DNA of 64,000 bases from Pithys albifrons albifrons (Eukaryota; Chordata; Aves; Passeriformes; Thamnophilidae): the NCBI RefSeq assembly GCF_047495875.1, contig NC_092464.1, positions 25,142,865 to 25,206,864 on the forward strand. The letters are read 5' to 3'. The notes under the pieces are model-generated. The model saw nothing but the letters and a program-made list of their open reading frames with translations. It made no database searches and was not told where the DNA came from. Within the stretch, counting starts at the first letter, position 1, and each line of letters begins with the position of its first letter. Positions 33,501 to 46,600 of the stretch are shown piece after piece. Both the position numbers and the translations under genes were made by a program.

Positions 33501-33661
33501 TGAGGGACTGGACTCAGAGCCCAGATTTACTGCACTGCTTCCTTGTCCAGGTACAACTGAGGTACCTGCTTGTGGAGGAACAGGATTTCCCTTTTTCAAG
33601 GTTTCAGCAATCGTTTCATGCTTCAGCTCAAGCCCAGCTCAGTCCATGGTGGTTGACACCT
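30517..33661. other. Intergenic, nothing recognised
   Basis: About 3.1 kb of AT-rich sequence with several poly-T and poly-A runs (for example 32957-32996 and 33172-33209). No tRNA, CR1 or coding signal was found in either strand. Open frames here are under 100 codons with no family resemblance. Confidence 0.55.
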
Positions 33662-33945
33662 CTTCTCCCAGGCAACGAGTGATAGGACAAGAGGACTTGG
33701 TCTTAAGCTACACCACGGGAGGTTTAGATTGAACTTCAGGAAGAATTTCTTCGCAGAAAGGGTAATTAGATATTGAAATGGGCTGCCCAGGGAGCTGGAG
33801 TCACTGTCCCTGGAGGTGTTAAGGGAAAGGCTGGATGTGGCACTGAGTGCCATTATCTGGTTGACATGGTGATGGATCGGTCAGAGGTTGGACTTGATTA
33901 TCTTAGATGTCTTTTCCAATCTTACTGATTCTGTGATTCTGTCAA
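33662..33945 (+). mobile_element. CR1 LINE 3' fragment, plus orientation
   Basis: Carries the standard end of CR1: CTCCCAGGCAACGAGTGATA, GGACAAGAGGACTTGGTC, GAAGAATTTCTTCGCAGAAA, GGGCTGCCCAGGGAGCTGG, CCCTGGAGGTGTTAAGG, GGTTGGACTTGATTATC, then GATTCTGTGATTCTG at the tail. It is truncated at the 5' end and ends about 0.5 kb upstream of CASD1 exon 1. The frame has stops; inactive. Confidence 0.9.
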
Positions 33946-34461
33946 TGTGTCAGCTTCCTTGTACAGTTAGCAGCGTTCAGAGGGACTAAGCGACTCCCAG
34001 CCTGGAATGAGCACTTCCTTGTCAATTGAAGAGTCACAAATGTTTAAAAATCGCATTATTTGGAAGAAGCCCTCAGTGTCAGTGCCAGCCGTCACGCTCA
34101 GGGTGCGGCACAGCCCCTAGCCCACATATTCCTTCTCAGAGCACCGTCCCCACGAGGTCTCCCCGATCGCAGCGTCGTCCGCGGGGCTCGGAGGGAGGAC
34201 GGCGGGACCCCTGGGGCAGGACCGCCGCAGCCCCAGTGCGGCCGCGGGGCTGGAGCCGCCCGCTGGGGCCGCCCGCTGGCGGCCGAGGGGAAGCGGCGGC
34301 GCCAGGAGGGCGGCGGTGGCTCCGCCCCGGCTGCAGCGGGGAGTGGGGCTGCTCTCGGCCGCGGCGGCGGGGCCGGTGGCAGCGGCGGGGTCCGCGTTGG
34401 CCGCCGGCGGGGACCCAGTGCTGCCCCGCCGCGCCCGCCCGCCCCATCGCACGCTGTTGTC

Positions 34462-34533
34462 ATGGAGGAGCCAAGATGGCGGCGCTGGCCTACACCGGGG
34501 GGAAGCGGGAGATCAACTACTACTTCAGCGTGA
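34462..34533 (+). CDS. Upstream ORF overlapping the CASD1 start
   Basis: ATG at 34462, 14 bp before the CASD1 ATG, in another frame. It has G at -3 and G at +4, a good initiation context. It reads 23 codons ([16 protein letters not shown]...) and stops inside exon 1 at 34531-34533, past the CASD1 start. If the mRNA leader includes it, it could lower CASD1 translation. Whether it is used depends on the unknown transcription start. Confidence 0.35.
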   Translation: MEEPRWRRWPTPGGSGRSTTTSA

Positions 34534-34608
34534 GGAGCGCCAAGGCGCTGGCGCTGGGCGCCGTCCTGCTCCTCACCGCCTGCCACGCCGCCTCCCGCCG
34601 CTACCGAG
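34476..34608 (+). CDS. CASD1: CASD1 exon 1 (start codon exon)
   Basis: Begins [19 protein letters not shown]. The ATG at 34476 has A at -3 and G at +4. This start is chosen because the following residues match the conserved CASD1 N-terminus and put the catalytic serine at 94. It ends in phase 1 after the first base of a Gly codon, donor GTGAGG at 34609. The next intron (34609-39642, 5.0 kb) is the longest of the gene and holds a T/G-rich run at 37461-37530 and no gene. Confidence 0.95.
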
Positions 34609-37600
34609 GTGAGGAGGCGGCCGCGGGCGCTCCGCGGGGGGCCGCGGCTGCCGGGCAGGGGAGGCGGAGCCCCGGGACCGCGGCCGTGCGGGAAGAGCGC
34701 CGGGTTCCTGCGCCCGGGGCAGCCGCGGCGGGCCGGGGGGGCGGCGGGGGCGGCAGGCGCAGCCCTTCCCGGCGGGCCGGGGCGGTGGGAGCGGCGCGGC
34801 GGGGCAGGTGGGCGGGAGGCGAGCCGGGGACAGCGGGATCGCGGCCGCGGGGCCCGCCCTGGGGGTCGCCGCAGCCTCCGCCGTCTGGGTGAGGCCCCGC
34901 GGGGCTGGCGCGGGCCATGGCGAGGCGGTGTCTGCGCCGAGGGTGCAGCGCAGCTCCCGGGGCCCGTCCTGTCGCAGGGGTAGAGGGTGGGTTCTTCCTG
35001 TCACTTGTTCCCATACGGGATGATTAATTACGTTAGCAATTAGTGGTAAAAGTCGTAATTGGTATGACACTTGGTACATGTACTTTCACTCTTTGAACTG
35101 TCGCCTCGAACGTGAGCGGGTCGGGCCGCGCTGGTGGCGAAGCGAGTCCTGGAGCGGTGCGGTGTTGCCGCTGTCGGTGGCCCCGGCACCGCCGTGACCG
35201 AGCGCCGGGCGCGGGGTCGCGCTGCGGGAGCGCCCGGGGCTGCTTCGGCCTCGAGGCTGCGGATCTTGGCGTGGTCCGTAAATGCAAAGGGAGCTACTGA
35301 GGGAAATATTTTATTGTTTCCTTGTCACGCTAAAAGCTGTGGTATGTTTCTGTGCGCAAATCAAGATGTTGATCCCTAGGGAGTTCACTGGGGCTCTGTT
35401 TGTTTTAGGACAACTGGTGTCGGGTTCTAACACCTGCTGCCAGCATCCACAGAAGTCAAGGGTGGTAAGACAGTTCGTTGTGGAAATAATTCCCCAGATT
35501 CACCCTCTCACTGGCATGTCAGTAAGTCTAATAAACTGACTAGTGTGAAGTTGGAAGATACGAAAGCGTTTACTGAATTTTAGAGGAGCTCGAGCATTAG
35601 ATAATTGAACCTGCGTGTTGTGCAATGTTCCTTTAGGCACAAGAGAGCCACAAAACTAGACAGGAGGATGGTGGCAAATGTGGTAACAGCGAGACTGGCC
35701 TAAGAAAATAGAGACTGACATATCAAACGGGTTACAAGGAAACTAAAGTAGACATAATGTCAGTATATTTTCCCAGAGTTATTGAGGGGGGATTGAGTCC
35801 CGGATCGCAAAACTGTGAGACTTTGCCAGCCTTTATGTAAATTGATATGGTCCCTATGGATTGTTACAACTTTTCAACAAGGTTTTTCACCCTGGGCTTT
35901 TAGTTTCTTAAAGCAATTAGAGGAGGAGAGACTTTCCTGTAACTGTTTAAAAGGTAGGAGGACAGGGAGTCAGAGTGAAAAGGGAGTTACTGGTTTGGGC
36001 TACAATAAGTAACATTCAAAAAATGAGCGGTTTAGGAAAGGGGAGTAGAAGATTTACAGCAGACAAGAAGTTTTAGGATAGTTAAAAGCAGAGGTGCTTG
36101 AGAGATCATTCTGCAACGCTGTAGTTGATACCAAACATCTGAAGTCCTGCAAATTTCACGATACTTTTGGCAACTAATGAACAAACCAGCTAAAGCTAAT
36201 TACCACCTCGCTTATTGTCAGTGGTGTTGGTCATCCCCTCGCAGCAGTGGTATAATAGAAATTGGAAAGTGTGTACAAAAGAGTAACACAAAAAGCAGGT
36301 GAATAAAACAGCATCTCTAGAAGTAATGAAATAGAATAAAATTCTGTAGCCTGGACAGAAACTTAGTAACTTGTTCATGGGTCTCATATATCGTGAATTA
36401 TTGAGGTAAGGTAAATTCATTGTGAGTGTCATAATGCAGAAAGTATCAACTAAAAAGTGAAATTAGCAGGCAATGCATTTAAAGATCAGAGGAAAGCACT
36501 TTTTTTTCCACACAAGACATTCTATACCAAGATTTTATACCAAAAATAGCCCCCCCCCAAAAAAAAAAGGTTATTCTGATTTGCAGAGGGTGGATGAGGT
36601 GGGGCTGCAAACAGGCTCAAAGTTGCCAGGCCGAGAAAGCTGGGCCATGCCAGGGATTGCTGGTTTTGTCATGCTTTTATACCTTTTCTTTTGTTTGATT
36701 GTCATTACATATGAAGGTTTCAGCTAATTTTGGCCTCAGTCATGCAAGTACATATTGTAGATAGGAACAGCCCAGTGCAATTCATACACACTTGTCTGTA
36801 TAAAGGTTACTTGTATGAAAAAATGCTGGCCTAGGGTTGTGGAAGGTCAAATTCATGTTTAGGGAGACTGTTATATTTATGGGTTACCTAAATTTTTTTA
36901 CAAAACAGTGTGAATTAAGAGAAGGTACTGGCTGTCTTTAACTTGTGTGCAGCTTGTTAAGTGGGTTAAATGTTTCTGTACTGTGTAGTGAAATCAGTGC
37001 TATGCATTTTTCACTTACTGTATCTCAAAGGTACAGTCCTAAACCTTATTGGAAATAAGCTTTTATTTAAAATTTTGCATACTTAAAATCAGCACAAACT
37101 ACGTTGTTTCTTTTATTTTGAATAATAGAGAACAGTTGAATTTCCAGTTCTTCGAAATAAAGTGTGCCTTTTAGAGAAAGTGTTGTGAAACTTAGTCTGT
37201 TCTTGCACTGAATGAAGACTGCAAGATTTCACAAATTCAGTGGGATAACCATGATCTTGAGGAATGATAAATTAGAATAATAAAATTCAGTGAAATGATA
37301 CACTTTGTATAACTATACCATAGTGTATGTAAGTGGAACATAAAAGATAGTATGTTGGAAGGATAAAATTTACAGAAAGGAAGAGTTTAGAAAGAGAATG
37401 GTCTATGTTTTGTGTATAAATGACACTTGGAATTCTTTTTCTCAGGTTTTGGGTTGGGGTTTTCTGGTGGTTTTTTTTTTGTTTGTTTGTTTGCTTGGTT
37501 GGGTTTTTGTTTGTTTTTTTTTTCCTTTTAACATCTTATTAATGGTTAAGAAGAAGGTGTGTTATATTAATATGAGTGTGGTTCTTTGGCTGCTGTTTCA

Positions 37601-40600
37601 TCTCCTAAGCCAGGATTGGGCATTTCTGTAGGCATTTTCTGGTCTGTAATGGCCAGTTTAAATTCTTGGCTGCCATTTCAGTCTTGTTTTATTCCTCTCC
37701 CTCATCTTCTCTTCATGACTTCTACTATTATGTTTAAAGGAAGATACCAGACATCAATAATGCTCTTAACGAGTTTCAGGAGCTTTCTAATATTGCTGAG
37801 GGCAGTAGTAAGAGATTCAGTGCCTGGAGTTGAGAAGAAAGGTGTAACTCCTTGACCTGAAATACTGTCTTCGTATTTAACATGTAAACAATGTGTGATG
37901 TTTGGAATGTTACATCACTGAACATATTGCAGATGGAGGGTTGTTTTATTTGTGGGTAATTATGGTGGGTGTGCCATGGAGTACAGAGGAACCAAACTTG
38001 CGTCATGAGCTCAGGATACGCATATTCTCCTGTCTTGAAAACTCGATTGAGGAAGGATTGATAGTGGACTACAGATCCTGATAGGCATAAGTCCAAACTG
38101 CCTTTTCCTGTGGAAGAACCAGAGACTGCCAAATAAATCTAGTAGAAACCTTATTTAAAATAAAGGCAGATGATTCTTCAAGCATCAGCTTTGGATATGG
38201 AAAACTCTTCTGGAAGGATGTTCCTGATGGTAAAAAACTGGAGACTACATGTCCCGTTCAGGAAGTCCCTGGACTGAACATAGAAGAATATTAGACAAGA
38301 TCATAATGCTTACTTGCCCCCTTCTTATTGATCTCTAAGAATCTGCTTATGGGCCCTGTTGAATAGAGAATACCAGGCTAGACTGACCATTGATCTCACC
38401 ATGAATAACTGTCCTTTTTCTTATGCATCTTTCTCAGCAAGTTAATGGTTTTCAGGGGAAGTCTGGTTAGTGGTACATACTTTTTTAAATAGTTCACTCT
38501 TGCATCACTTTCATATATCTTCTAGTTTTCATGATCTGTAAAGTGGAGGACTTTGTAGCAGTAATAACTCTGAGTCACCTATTCTCATTATCAAATTCAT
38601 GTTGCTTTTGATTAGATTGTGGTTTTTTATTACACCTGACAGTTTCATTTTTATGCAACTTAATGGAAATGATAGTTTACATAAGTGTGCATGTTTGAGA
38701 ATTAGGGAAATTGTGTTGCCTGAAAGCCAAAGTACAAATTGAGTTTAATGAGGTCAAGCTTTCCCAGAAAGTGTCAAGAAGGGGCAGTGGTGCATTGTTT
38801 CTTCACAAGCAGCACGAGTCCCTACCATTTCATTCTCCACCATTTCCCTATTTGTCAGTGCTGGGAAATGCCAAGTATGACATGTTGGAGGGCGACTTCT
38901 CTTGCAGTGAATGGTATTCAGTTGTGTTTGGTTATAAGGCAGCAGAATTTGGTGTGCACTTGGGAAGATAACAGTCCCTGGTAACAGAACTTTATTTGTA
39001 AGAAGTTACCATGACCTGAAACATTGCCACCTGTAAGGTGATCAGTCTTAATTAGTGTAGTACTTACTGAGTGGAAAAGGTACCTGCAGTTCAGAATGAT
39101 CAGCAGGTTCTCGTGTAAATGTTTTGGGTGTTTTTTGCATATTAACTCAGTAGGTAATGACCTGTTCTAAGGTGATCACTATGTCTTAACAGGAAGAAGT
39201 AACAGACTTTCTTGCAAATCTTATACTGAGATTCATGTTCTATACAAGATGCTGTGCATGATGATTCTGTGTAGAAGATTGTTATATTGAACAGTTGTAT
39301 TTATTAAATTTTGTATTCCAGTGTATTCTGAATAGTAGCACAGTGGATTGGCATCTTTTAAAGGAAATGCCATTCTAGGTCACAACATCTTTTTTAGAGC
39401 AGAAGTGGGATCAGTAACATTTTGTGGATAGAAGTGTGACTTCCAGAGCAGTGGAGTGTAATAAATGAGAAAGCAACTTGCAGGAACTTGTGCAAGATGT
39501 TTTTGTGATAAATTGGTTTACTGCTGTTGATTGTTTCAATTCCTGTGTTTCAAATATTTTCAAATTATGTTTTATAATAGCAATGGGGCTATGTTTTACA
39601 TTTCACGTATCTGAATTCTCATCTTAATACAATGTTTTCAAGGTGGTGATACATGTGAGTATCTTCTATCCAGTGGGAGATTTCTTGGAGAAAAAGTATG
39701 GCAACCTCACAGTTGTATGATGCATAAGTATAAAAATAGGTAAGGAAACTCACGTCTTCTGTTCATCTGCATGGAAAGAAGAGCTGTTATTTTTTGCAGC
39801 TATAGTAATTGCAGTGTCATCTACTGTTCAATTTAAAGCTGATTCTCTAAGCTTTCAAAAATACACAACGTTCATGAGAAAGAAATCCTTTCCTTGTACA
39901 TTATGTGTGTCTGCAGTGTTTACCATAGTTGTATTGCTGTATAAAAGTGCAAATAAATGTTGGTGATGGAGGTACAGACATGAGTTATGGAGAGTTACAT
40001 GAGACTGTAGAATTTCATATGTCATTGTCAGATTGCTGAAAGGGAAAATGCTGACCTTACGTGTCAAATTGCAAGTAAAAATATCCCAAATAAAATTACG
40101 AACCACTTTCCTTCACCTACTCATATGAGAACCATTTTTTTTCTTTTTAGAATTATGCTGTACATTACCATTTTGAAATTACTGTTTTTGTAGCTTTTGT
40201 AGCATCACATAATAGGAAAGCCTGTTTCTTTTTTTATCACATTAGCAGGAGAGTTTGTTTTCATCTCTGTGCAAATTGCACTGAACTTTTTATTATTTCA
40301 GCATGTTTAGAGAAGGATTTATCATACCTTAGAGTTATCTATATTGCTCTGTAGATTTTCAAAGTACTTTTTTCTTTCCTGTAACATGAATGTTGCTGTT
40401 TTGTTTTACAGTGAAGCAAAAGATTGCCTCATAGACAAACATATTGTCTTTATAGGAGATTCTAGAATTCGACAGTTGTTCTATTCATTCATAAAACTCA
40501 TAAATCCTCAAGTGAAAGAAGAGGGAAATAAGGTGAGATAGTTTATTTTGATGATTTTTTTGTTTCCTTTTTCCCAATTTACCTTATAAGCCTTTTCTAA

Positions 40601-43600
40601 ACTTCAAAAAGTCAAGAAATTATACTGCTTGCTGACCTAGCCCTCGGGAAGCAGAAGCACAGAAAGATCTTTTGAAGAATAATATTAGACCAAAATAATT
40701 GTTTGGGTACATATGAGATGATTGTGAATCTGAGAAGGGAACTGGGAAGCTTAAGAGAAAGCTTGTGGCAGTCAGCCTGGAAATAAATAAATAAAGCACA
40801 CTTAACTGATAGCAACTTTTGCTTCTTACTTGGTTTTTTGATGAGAAAATGATTGCTCCTTTGTGTGTTTTTACATAATTGTAATTCTTGTCTTATAATT
40901 TGTCACTTAAAATGTCAGTTAAATTGCTGATCTAATCTGTTCGTACAAATCCTTGGGGCAATGACAGACTTCCAAGTCTAACTTGAAGCTGAAACTAAAA
41001 ATGATTTCTGGTCTTACATTCCTTTTGATCACTGATGAAGAACTGTCTGAATTTTATAAGGTGAAGAATGTAAACTGCAGCTTGCTGGTTGGAAGCTCTA
41101 AGAAAAGATTTAGCTGTATCATTTGTTGAACAGGATATTGATTTCTTTTGCTATATCATACTTCTTGAGCACATGGATTCGTAGTTGTATGTACATATGT
41201 GATGGAGAAGACACATTTCACTTTCAACAGTACATCAATTACTTAGTGATTCTGTCATCTAAAAGTGCCAACTGGCAGCTTCTCCAGCACTGCAGTCGCT
41301 TTCACTTGTCAAAACACAGTGTTTGATTGATCCAAGAACTCTGGTTTTCCTGGTCACTTGGTTAGGTCACATTTGCAGACCAAAAGTGATGGTGAGATGA
41401 CAGGGTGCTGTAATTGATTTTGAGTCAACAGTATCATTTGTCAAGCATTACTGAAATCAAGATCTCAGCTTGTAGAAGAGAAATGCATTTGTTCTTTTGG
41501 ACCAGGATTGAAACTAGTACGGTACTCAGTAATATTTTAAAGGACAATTGTGTATGCATATCTGACTCCTTCCTTTCTGATTTCTTACAGTTTCACTCTG
41601 CAAATTTAATAATGTGTTCCAGATTTTATTTCTGCTTGGAATTATTTTCTTTTATTCTTTAATTAAAACTGTGTTTGTTGTTTTGTGTAGAGGAGATAGA
41701 TAAAAAGAAAGACTGGGGAAAGGCAATAAGAAAAGAAAGAGGAAAAAGTCTTTAGTTTTTCTCATGTTGGAAGACTCAATTTAGGAAAATATTTGATTCC
41801 TTTGTAACAGTGAACAGAAAACATTTCAGACTTTGTTGGCTAGATTTCTTCCAGGAAAAATTGTGGTTTATTTGAGTAGCTTGTTTTATTAAGAAAGTAA
41901 CATCAACATTTTGCATGAGTACACTGACAAGTTTATACAAGAAAAATCCTCTTCAATGAAGATAAACTTTGGGGTGAGATCAAGTTAACACAGGAATGTA
42001 AATATTTTGTTTTCATTCTGAAAGTTTTTCTTACTTTTGTTTTTATTGTTTTGGGGTTTTTTGACAGCATGGAAATATCCCATTTGAAGATAAATCTGCT
42101 TCAATTAAAGTGGTAAGTTTTTATCTAGCGTTAAATTGCAACCCATAATCATGTTATTATTTCATACGATGTAAATGTAATTGCAATCAGAGCTGAAAAA
42201 TTAATAGAATGTTTAGACCATCAACATTCTATATAAATATTTCACAAATATTTCAGTGTATCATAACATACCATATTTTGAGAGACTTTCGCATTGAGTA
42301 CTTGTGTTCTGTGTTAGTTATGGGCATAAGCTCTGGAAGTGTGTATAATTTTTCTTTCTGTCAGATCTTATAATTTGGCCTTCCCAAGAACAGCTTTTGC
42401 CAGGAAGTTTACTCTTTCACTGCTGTAAGAATATGTATGTGGGGCTAACTTCCTTGGATTGGTAATTGCTGTAATTGCTATAGAGCTTTTTATGCTACCC
42501 AAACAAGTGTTCCTTCCACTGTTTTTGCAGGGACAAATAAGCACACTGTTGATTATAATGTGGATATTTAAAAAAAGGAAACAAACAAAAGATGATCTCT
42601 GTTGTCCTCTGCCCTGGCAATGGAAATGCTATCCTCTGTAGCTTTCTTTGCTTCCCATGACAGCTGTCAGCAGTGCTGGGGTTCTGCTAGTCATGCATTT
42701 GTTTGTACTCCGGAGGAGATAACTCATTCTCTATTCACGAAAACCAAAGCAGTGTATTTGCCGATTTGTCTGCAAGTGAGTTTTCAGTACCTGTTTGTGT
42801 ACATGATTAAGGTTTAGGGTACAGAATAACAGGGTGTAAGCTCATGGCAATTCAAGCTTGTGCTGTTCTACTCTGTTGCCCTTCACTATACATTCCTGTG
42901 TTTGTGCTGTAACTACCAGTGGTACATCTGTGGAGGGGGTTAAGAGTCAATTCGGCCAAAAAGTTACCTTGTAGGATTCCTTTTGATAAGGTCTGATGTG
43001 GCTCATCATATGGTTATCTGAATGCTGGAAAAGAGAGGGCAGAACTCAAGGCAGGACAAATAGGCCAATGCAGTGTGATTTGTGTTGGCCTGGCCTGACA
43101 CAGAATTACATCTTCAAAACTCCTTAAGCCTTGGTAGGTGCCTAACAGCCAAGATTTGAGATGGCAGGTCTGGGCTTTTGGGAGATGTCTGGGTAGAGTT
43201 GAGAATATATTCAAAGTCTTTTGCTTCCCTGGTTTCATGCAGTATTGCTCTTGATGTTATTGGCATGGTAGCCAAATTTCCACATTCAGAGCAGCTGTGA
43301 CGCAATAATCTAAATGTGGAAAATACTTGACCAACAAAAGAGAAAACTGCTGGAAGCAAGTGGAGAGTTTAATTTTGCCCTTTCTAGTCATCATAGTGAC
43401 TTTTCTGTCCTTCAGCCACTGCAGAGGACTGCACAGTTGCTCACAGTGTTGCCAAATAATGAGTTGACGGTACTCAAGTACCAAAATCTTTAGGTCTGTG
43501 TAAGTGGAAGATAGAGATTTCCTCTCTGCTGGTAATGTTTCTGCATTCTGTGTTAAAAAGTTTCCTCACAATAGTTTCTGCATACATAATCCCTGCCATT

Positions 43601-46600
43601 TCACCTTCATATCTATTCTTAGACCATTTGATAGTGCTGCACCTGAGGATTAACTAGCTGCTAGGAAGTTCTGGCTTTACCTGGGAGACATAATAGTACT
43701 AGCCAGAGTCTAGACTGTCCTTCTAGAAGGTTAAGCACTACCCCTGGCATCTGAAAGAATGCCAGTACGTAGTTAGATTTAATAGCCATGGCTCTGTGAG
43801 ATTGAAATAGCTGATAATTCACAAAATTGTAAGGTAAATTTTTAGGTCTTATTTTGATTTGAAAGTTATGATTTCATGCTATCAATTATTTTAAGCTCTG
43901 GAGCAAAGAAAACCTGCTGGCAAAAATGTGGAAAATTGAACAAAAATCAAGTTCTAAATGAGTAAATTATAGATGTGACATTGGATTTATACCTGATCAC
44001 ATAGGAAACACAAGGACATCCCATTTGGCAGATGTTAAGAACTTACCTTCTTGGTGAAATCCCAACTCCTGAACTACAAATGCAAATTTGTTTTTCATGG
44101 GGGAAAAGTGTGGTGGGTTTAATTTGTTTCCCTTTTTTATTTGCTTTCTGTTTTCCATGCTAGAATAAGGTGTCAGGCTTTTCATGCTAACTATAAAGGA
44201 AATCTCACTTTAAGCCAAATATTTTTCCTTTACAGTTGAATTGATGGCAATTAATCTGCAGGGGGTTTTTAAATTTTTTTTTGTTTTAGTCTACTGATTG
44301 CCTTTTAGCTTACAGAGTAACTGCATTTGTTTTGCAGGATTTTCTATGGTATCCAGAAGTTAATGGCTCTATGAGGCAACGTATCAAATCTTGGACTGAG
44401 GTTTGTCTTAAGAGATTTGAAATTTGACATCTATGTAGTAAAAAGGAGGTGTTTACTGATGCATATATTTCTTGAGTATCTCATGATCTCCCAAGGATGA
44501 ATTCATTTAGACAAAAAAACCCCCCAAAGCAAACTAGAAAAACCCTTCTTCCTAGGAGCAGGTGAATTCACCTTGTTAAGAGCTGAAAGGATTTCACTCT
44601 GATCTGGTGTTTGACTTCCTCTGTGTCTGCAATGGCTCCACGTTAATGTGACCAAATATTTTGATCCTTTGGTCCATTTCAAATATACTGTGATTCTGTG
44701 CTTTTATATTTATTAATTTGACTGTTTCAGACTGAAGGAGAAATGTAATTTGCAAAGTCAAGATTGTCTTGGTTTTGTTTCAAATATTTCCCTCAATTAG
44801 CATGCTAATTGTTTTAGATGTTTCAATTATGATGCAGGTTGTCACGTTATTCTGTATGTTATTCTGATAACAAGTAGTATGTTTACAGATTGACAACTAA
44901 ATTTTTCTTCTTTCTTCCTTTGATGGCCTTTAAATAGCTTGGAGATGTTTATTCCAACCCCCCAGTTGGGGGTTCTGCTACCCCTTTGGTCATTCTTGCA
45001 CAGCACATTCCATCAGGATGTTGAAGTTATCATTTCATTTTCTTTTTTCTGTGATTACTGCAAAAAATGAGCAGTGCTAAAGTTGCTGTGCCAGGGCAAA
45101 ACTTGTACTGAGGTGATCAGGACAGTTCCTTGTGCTCTTCTGTTGGGAGTACACGCACTGGTCCTTGTCCTGGATAGAACTGTCAGACCTCTGTGGCAAC
45201 AACTGGTCACCTCAGTCATACAACAGATGTTTGACAATGCTGAGAGAGACAGAGATAAAAAGTACTTCGTGTGATCTACAGTTTACTTGACCTTGGGAGA
45301 AGAAGTTTAAATAGCTTTTAAAGAGAACTTACACTGCTATATTATCACTGATAATGATTTTAAGTGCTTATTGATACTTCACACTTCTGCAGATGCTGTT
45401 ATGTGGAAATACAGGTGTATCACAAGCTGATGTTCTCTGTAATAATGTCTGCAGTGTACTCTTTTGTAACCATTAGCTGATGGACGAGTGAGTCACAGTT
45501 AATTAAGATACAAATCTTAATAATAATTTTCAAATATTTAAAAGTTAATTCCTTTTTACTTTTGTGTCTTAGGGTTCTGTGGCAAAACCTCATATAATTG
45601 TAGTAGGAGCTGCCACGGTAAGTTATACATATATGGGGCATTTTAGTGAAGAGGGAAGCTCTTGTAGGATAACATTAATGCTCTCAAGTTTGTGACAGAT
45701 TAGTTGTTAAACCTAATCTGTAATAAAAAGTCTACTCTCAGTGAATTTGCTGTTACAACAAGTAGTTTTAAAATACAAGGTGTGTTATATTATAGCTGTA
45801 TGAGATACAGTACATGCTTTTTGTCAACAATACCAATTAATAAGTATTGATTAGCTTTAACCAAGCTAATAAAGAAGCTATAATTAAAAGCAGATTATTA
45901 ATTTAAAAATTTAAGTGAAAGTACTTGCATGCTAACTAAGGTACATTTTAATGAACTGTTTTCAGTCACAAAATACTGCTGTTGAGCATGGTCCAATCTG
46001 GAATGGTCTTTTTGACCACACATGTTTCCTTTAGATTTGTATGGGTAAAAATCTGAATTTTACATGAATAATTCAATAACCAAAGAGATTGTGGTTCCCA
46101 AATCTTGTTCCACTGGCAGTTTCCACCACTGCTATGTGCTTCAGTGTCACAGAAAACAAGGCTGACAAGGACCAGAAGAACACTGGTTTGCCACAAGGCA
46201 GGATCAGTTATACCTGTGTTGCACTTTCCAGGAGTCAACCAATGTTTTAAAACTTCCTGAGATGGAATTTAACAGCCCCTCTTAGGTATTCTATTCTAAT
46301 AGTTTGCTGGTACTGAGAACCAAGAGTCAAACAAATGCTCATCTCATTATTTCCACGTTTAATATCCCTTACTTCCAAAAACTTGGGAATTGTAATTTGT
46401 GAAAGGAATTAACTATTTTATTTTAATACCGGCTGAAATGTAAAAGGGGAAAAACGTGTTCCATTAAAATTGTTTGAAAGCGGTTTTGTTTAGAGACAGT
46501 TCAAGTATTCTACCAATCTGGAAGTTTCTGGGCATGCCAGTCTAAGGGTGAATTCCCTCAGCTTTGAGGGAAGGTCATGTGTGTATGGAGAACACCACAC

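Larger units (their letters stand above)
34080..35280. promoter_or_regulatory. CpG island promoter of CASD1
   Basis: 34080-34990 is very GC-rich with dense CpG and spans the CASD1 start codon. After an AT-rich dip (34995-35105) a second GC-rich block runs to about 35280. No TATA box was seen close upstream of the ATG, which fits a broadly expressed gene with dispersed start sites. The many long open frames on both strands here come from base composition. The transcription start cannot be fixed from sequence alone. Confidence 0.85.

Noticed and set aside
34026..35287. Long open frames on both strands (up to 288 codons) around CASD1 exon 1
   Set aside because: They follow from very high GC content with few stop codons, overlap each other in several frames and have low-complexity Ala/Gly/Arg/Pro content. 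Only the short conserved exon 1 frame is supported.
45074..45274. 66-codon frame ([11 protein letters not shown]...) in CASD1 intron 5, with a facing frame on the minus strand
   Set aside because: It looked slightly protein-like, but no family was recognised and it has no splice sites. Could be a decayed element; not supported.
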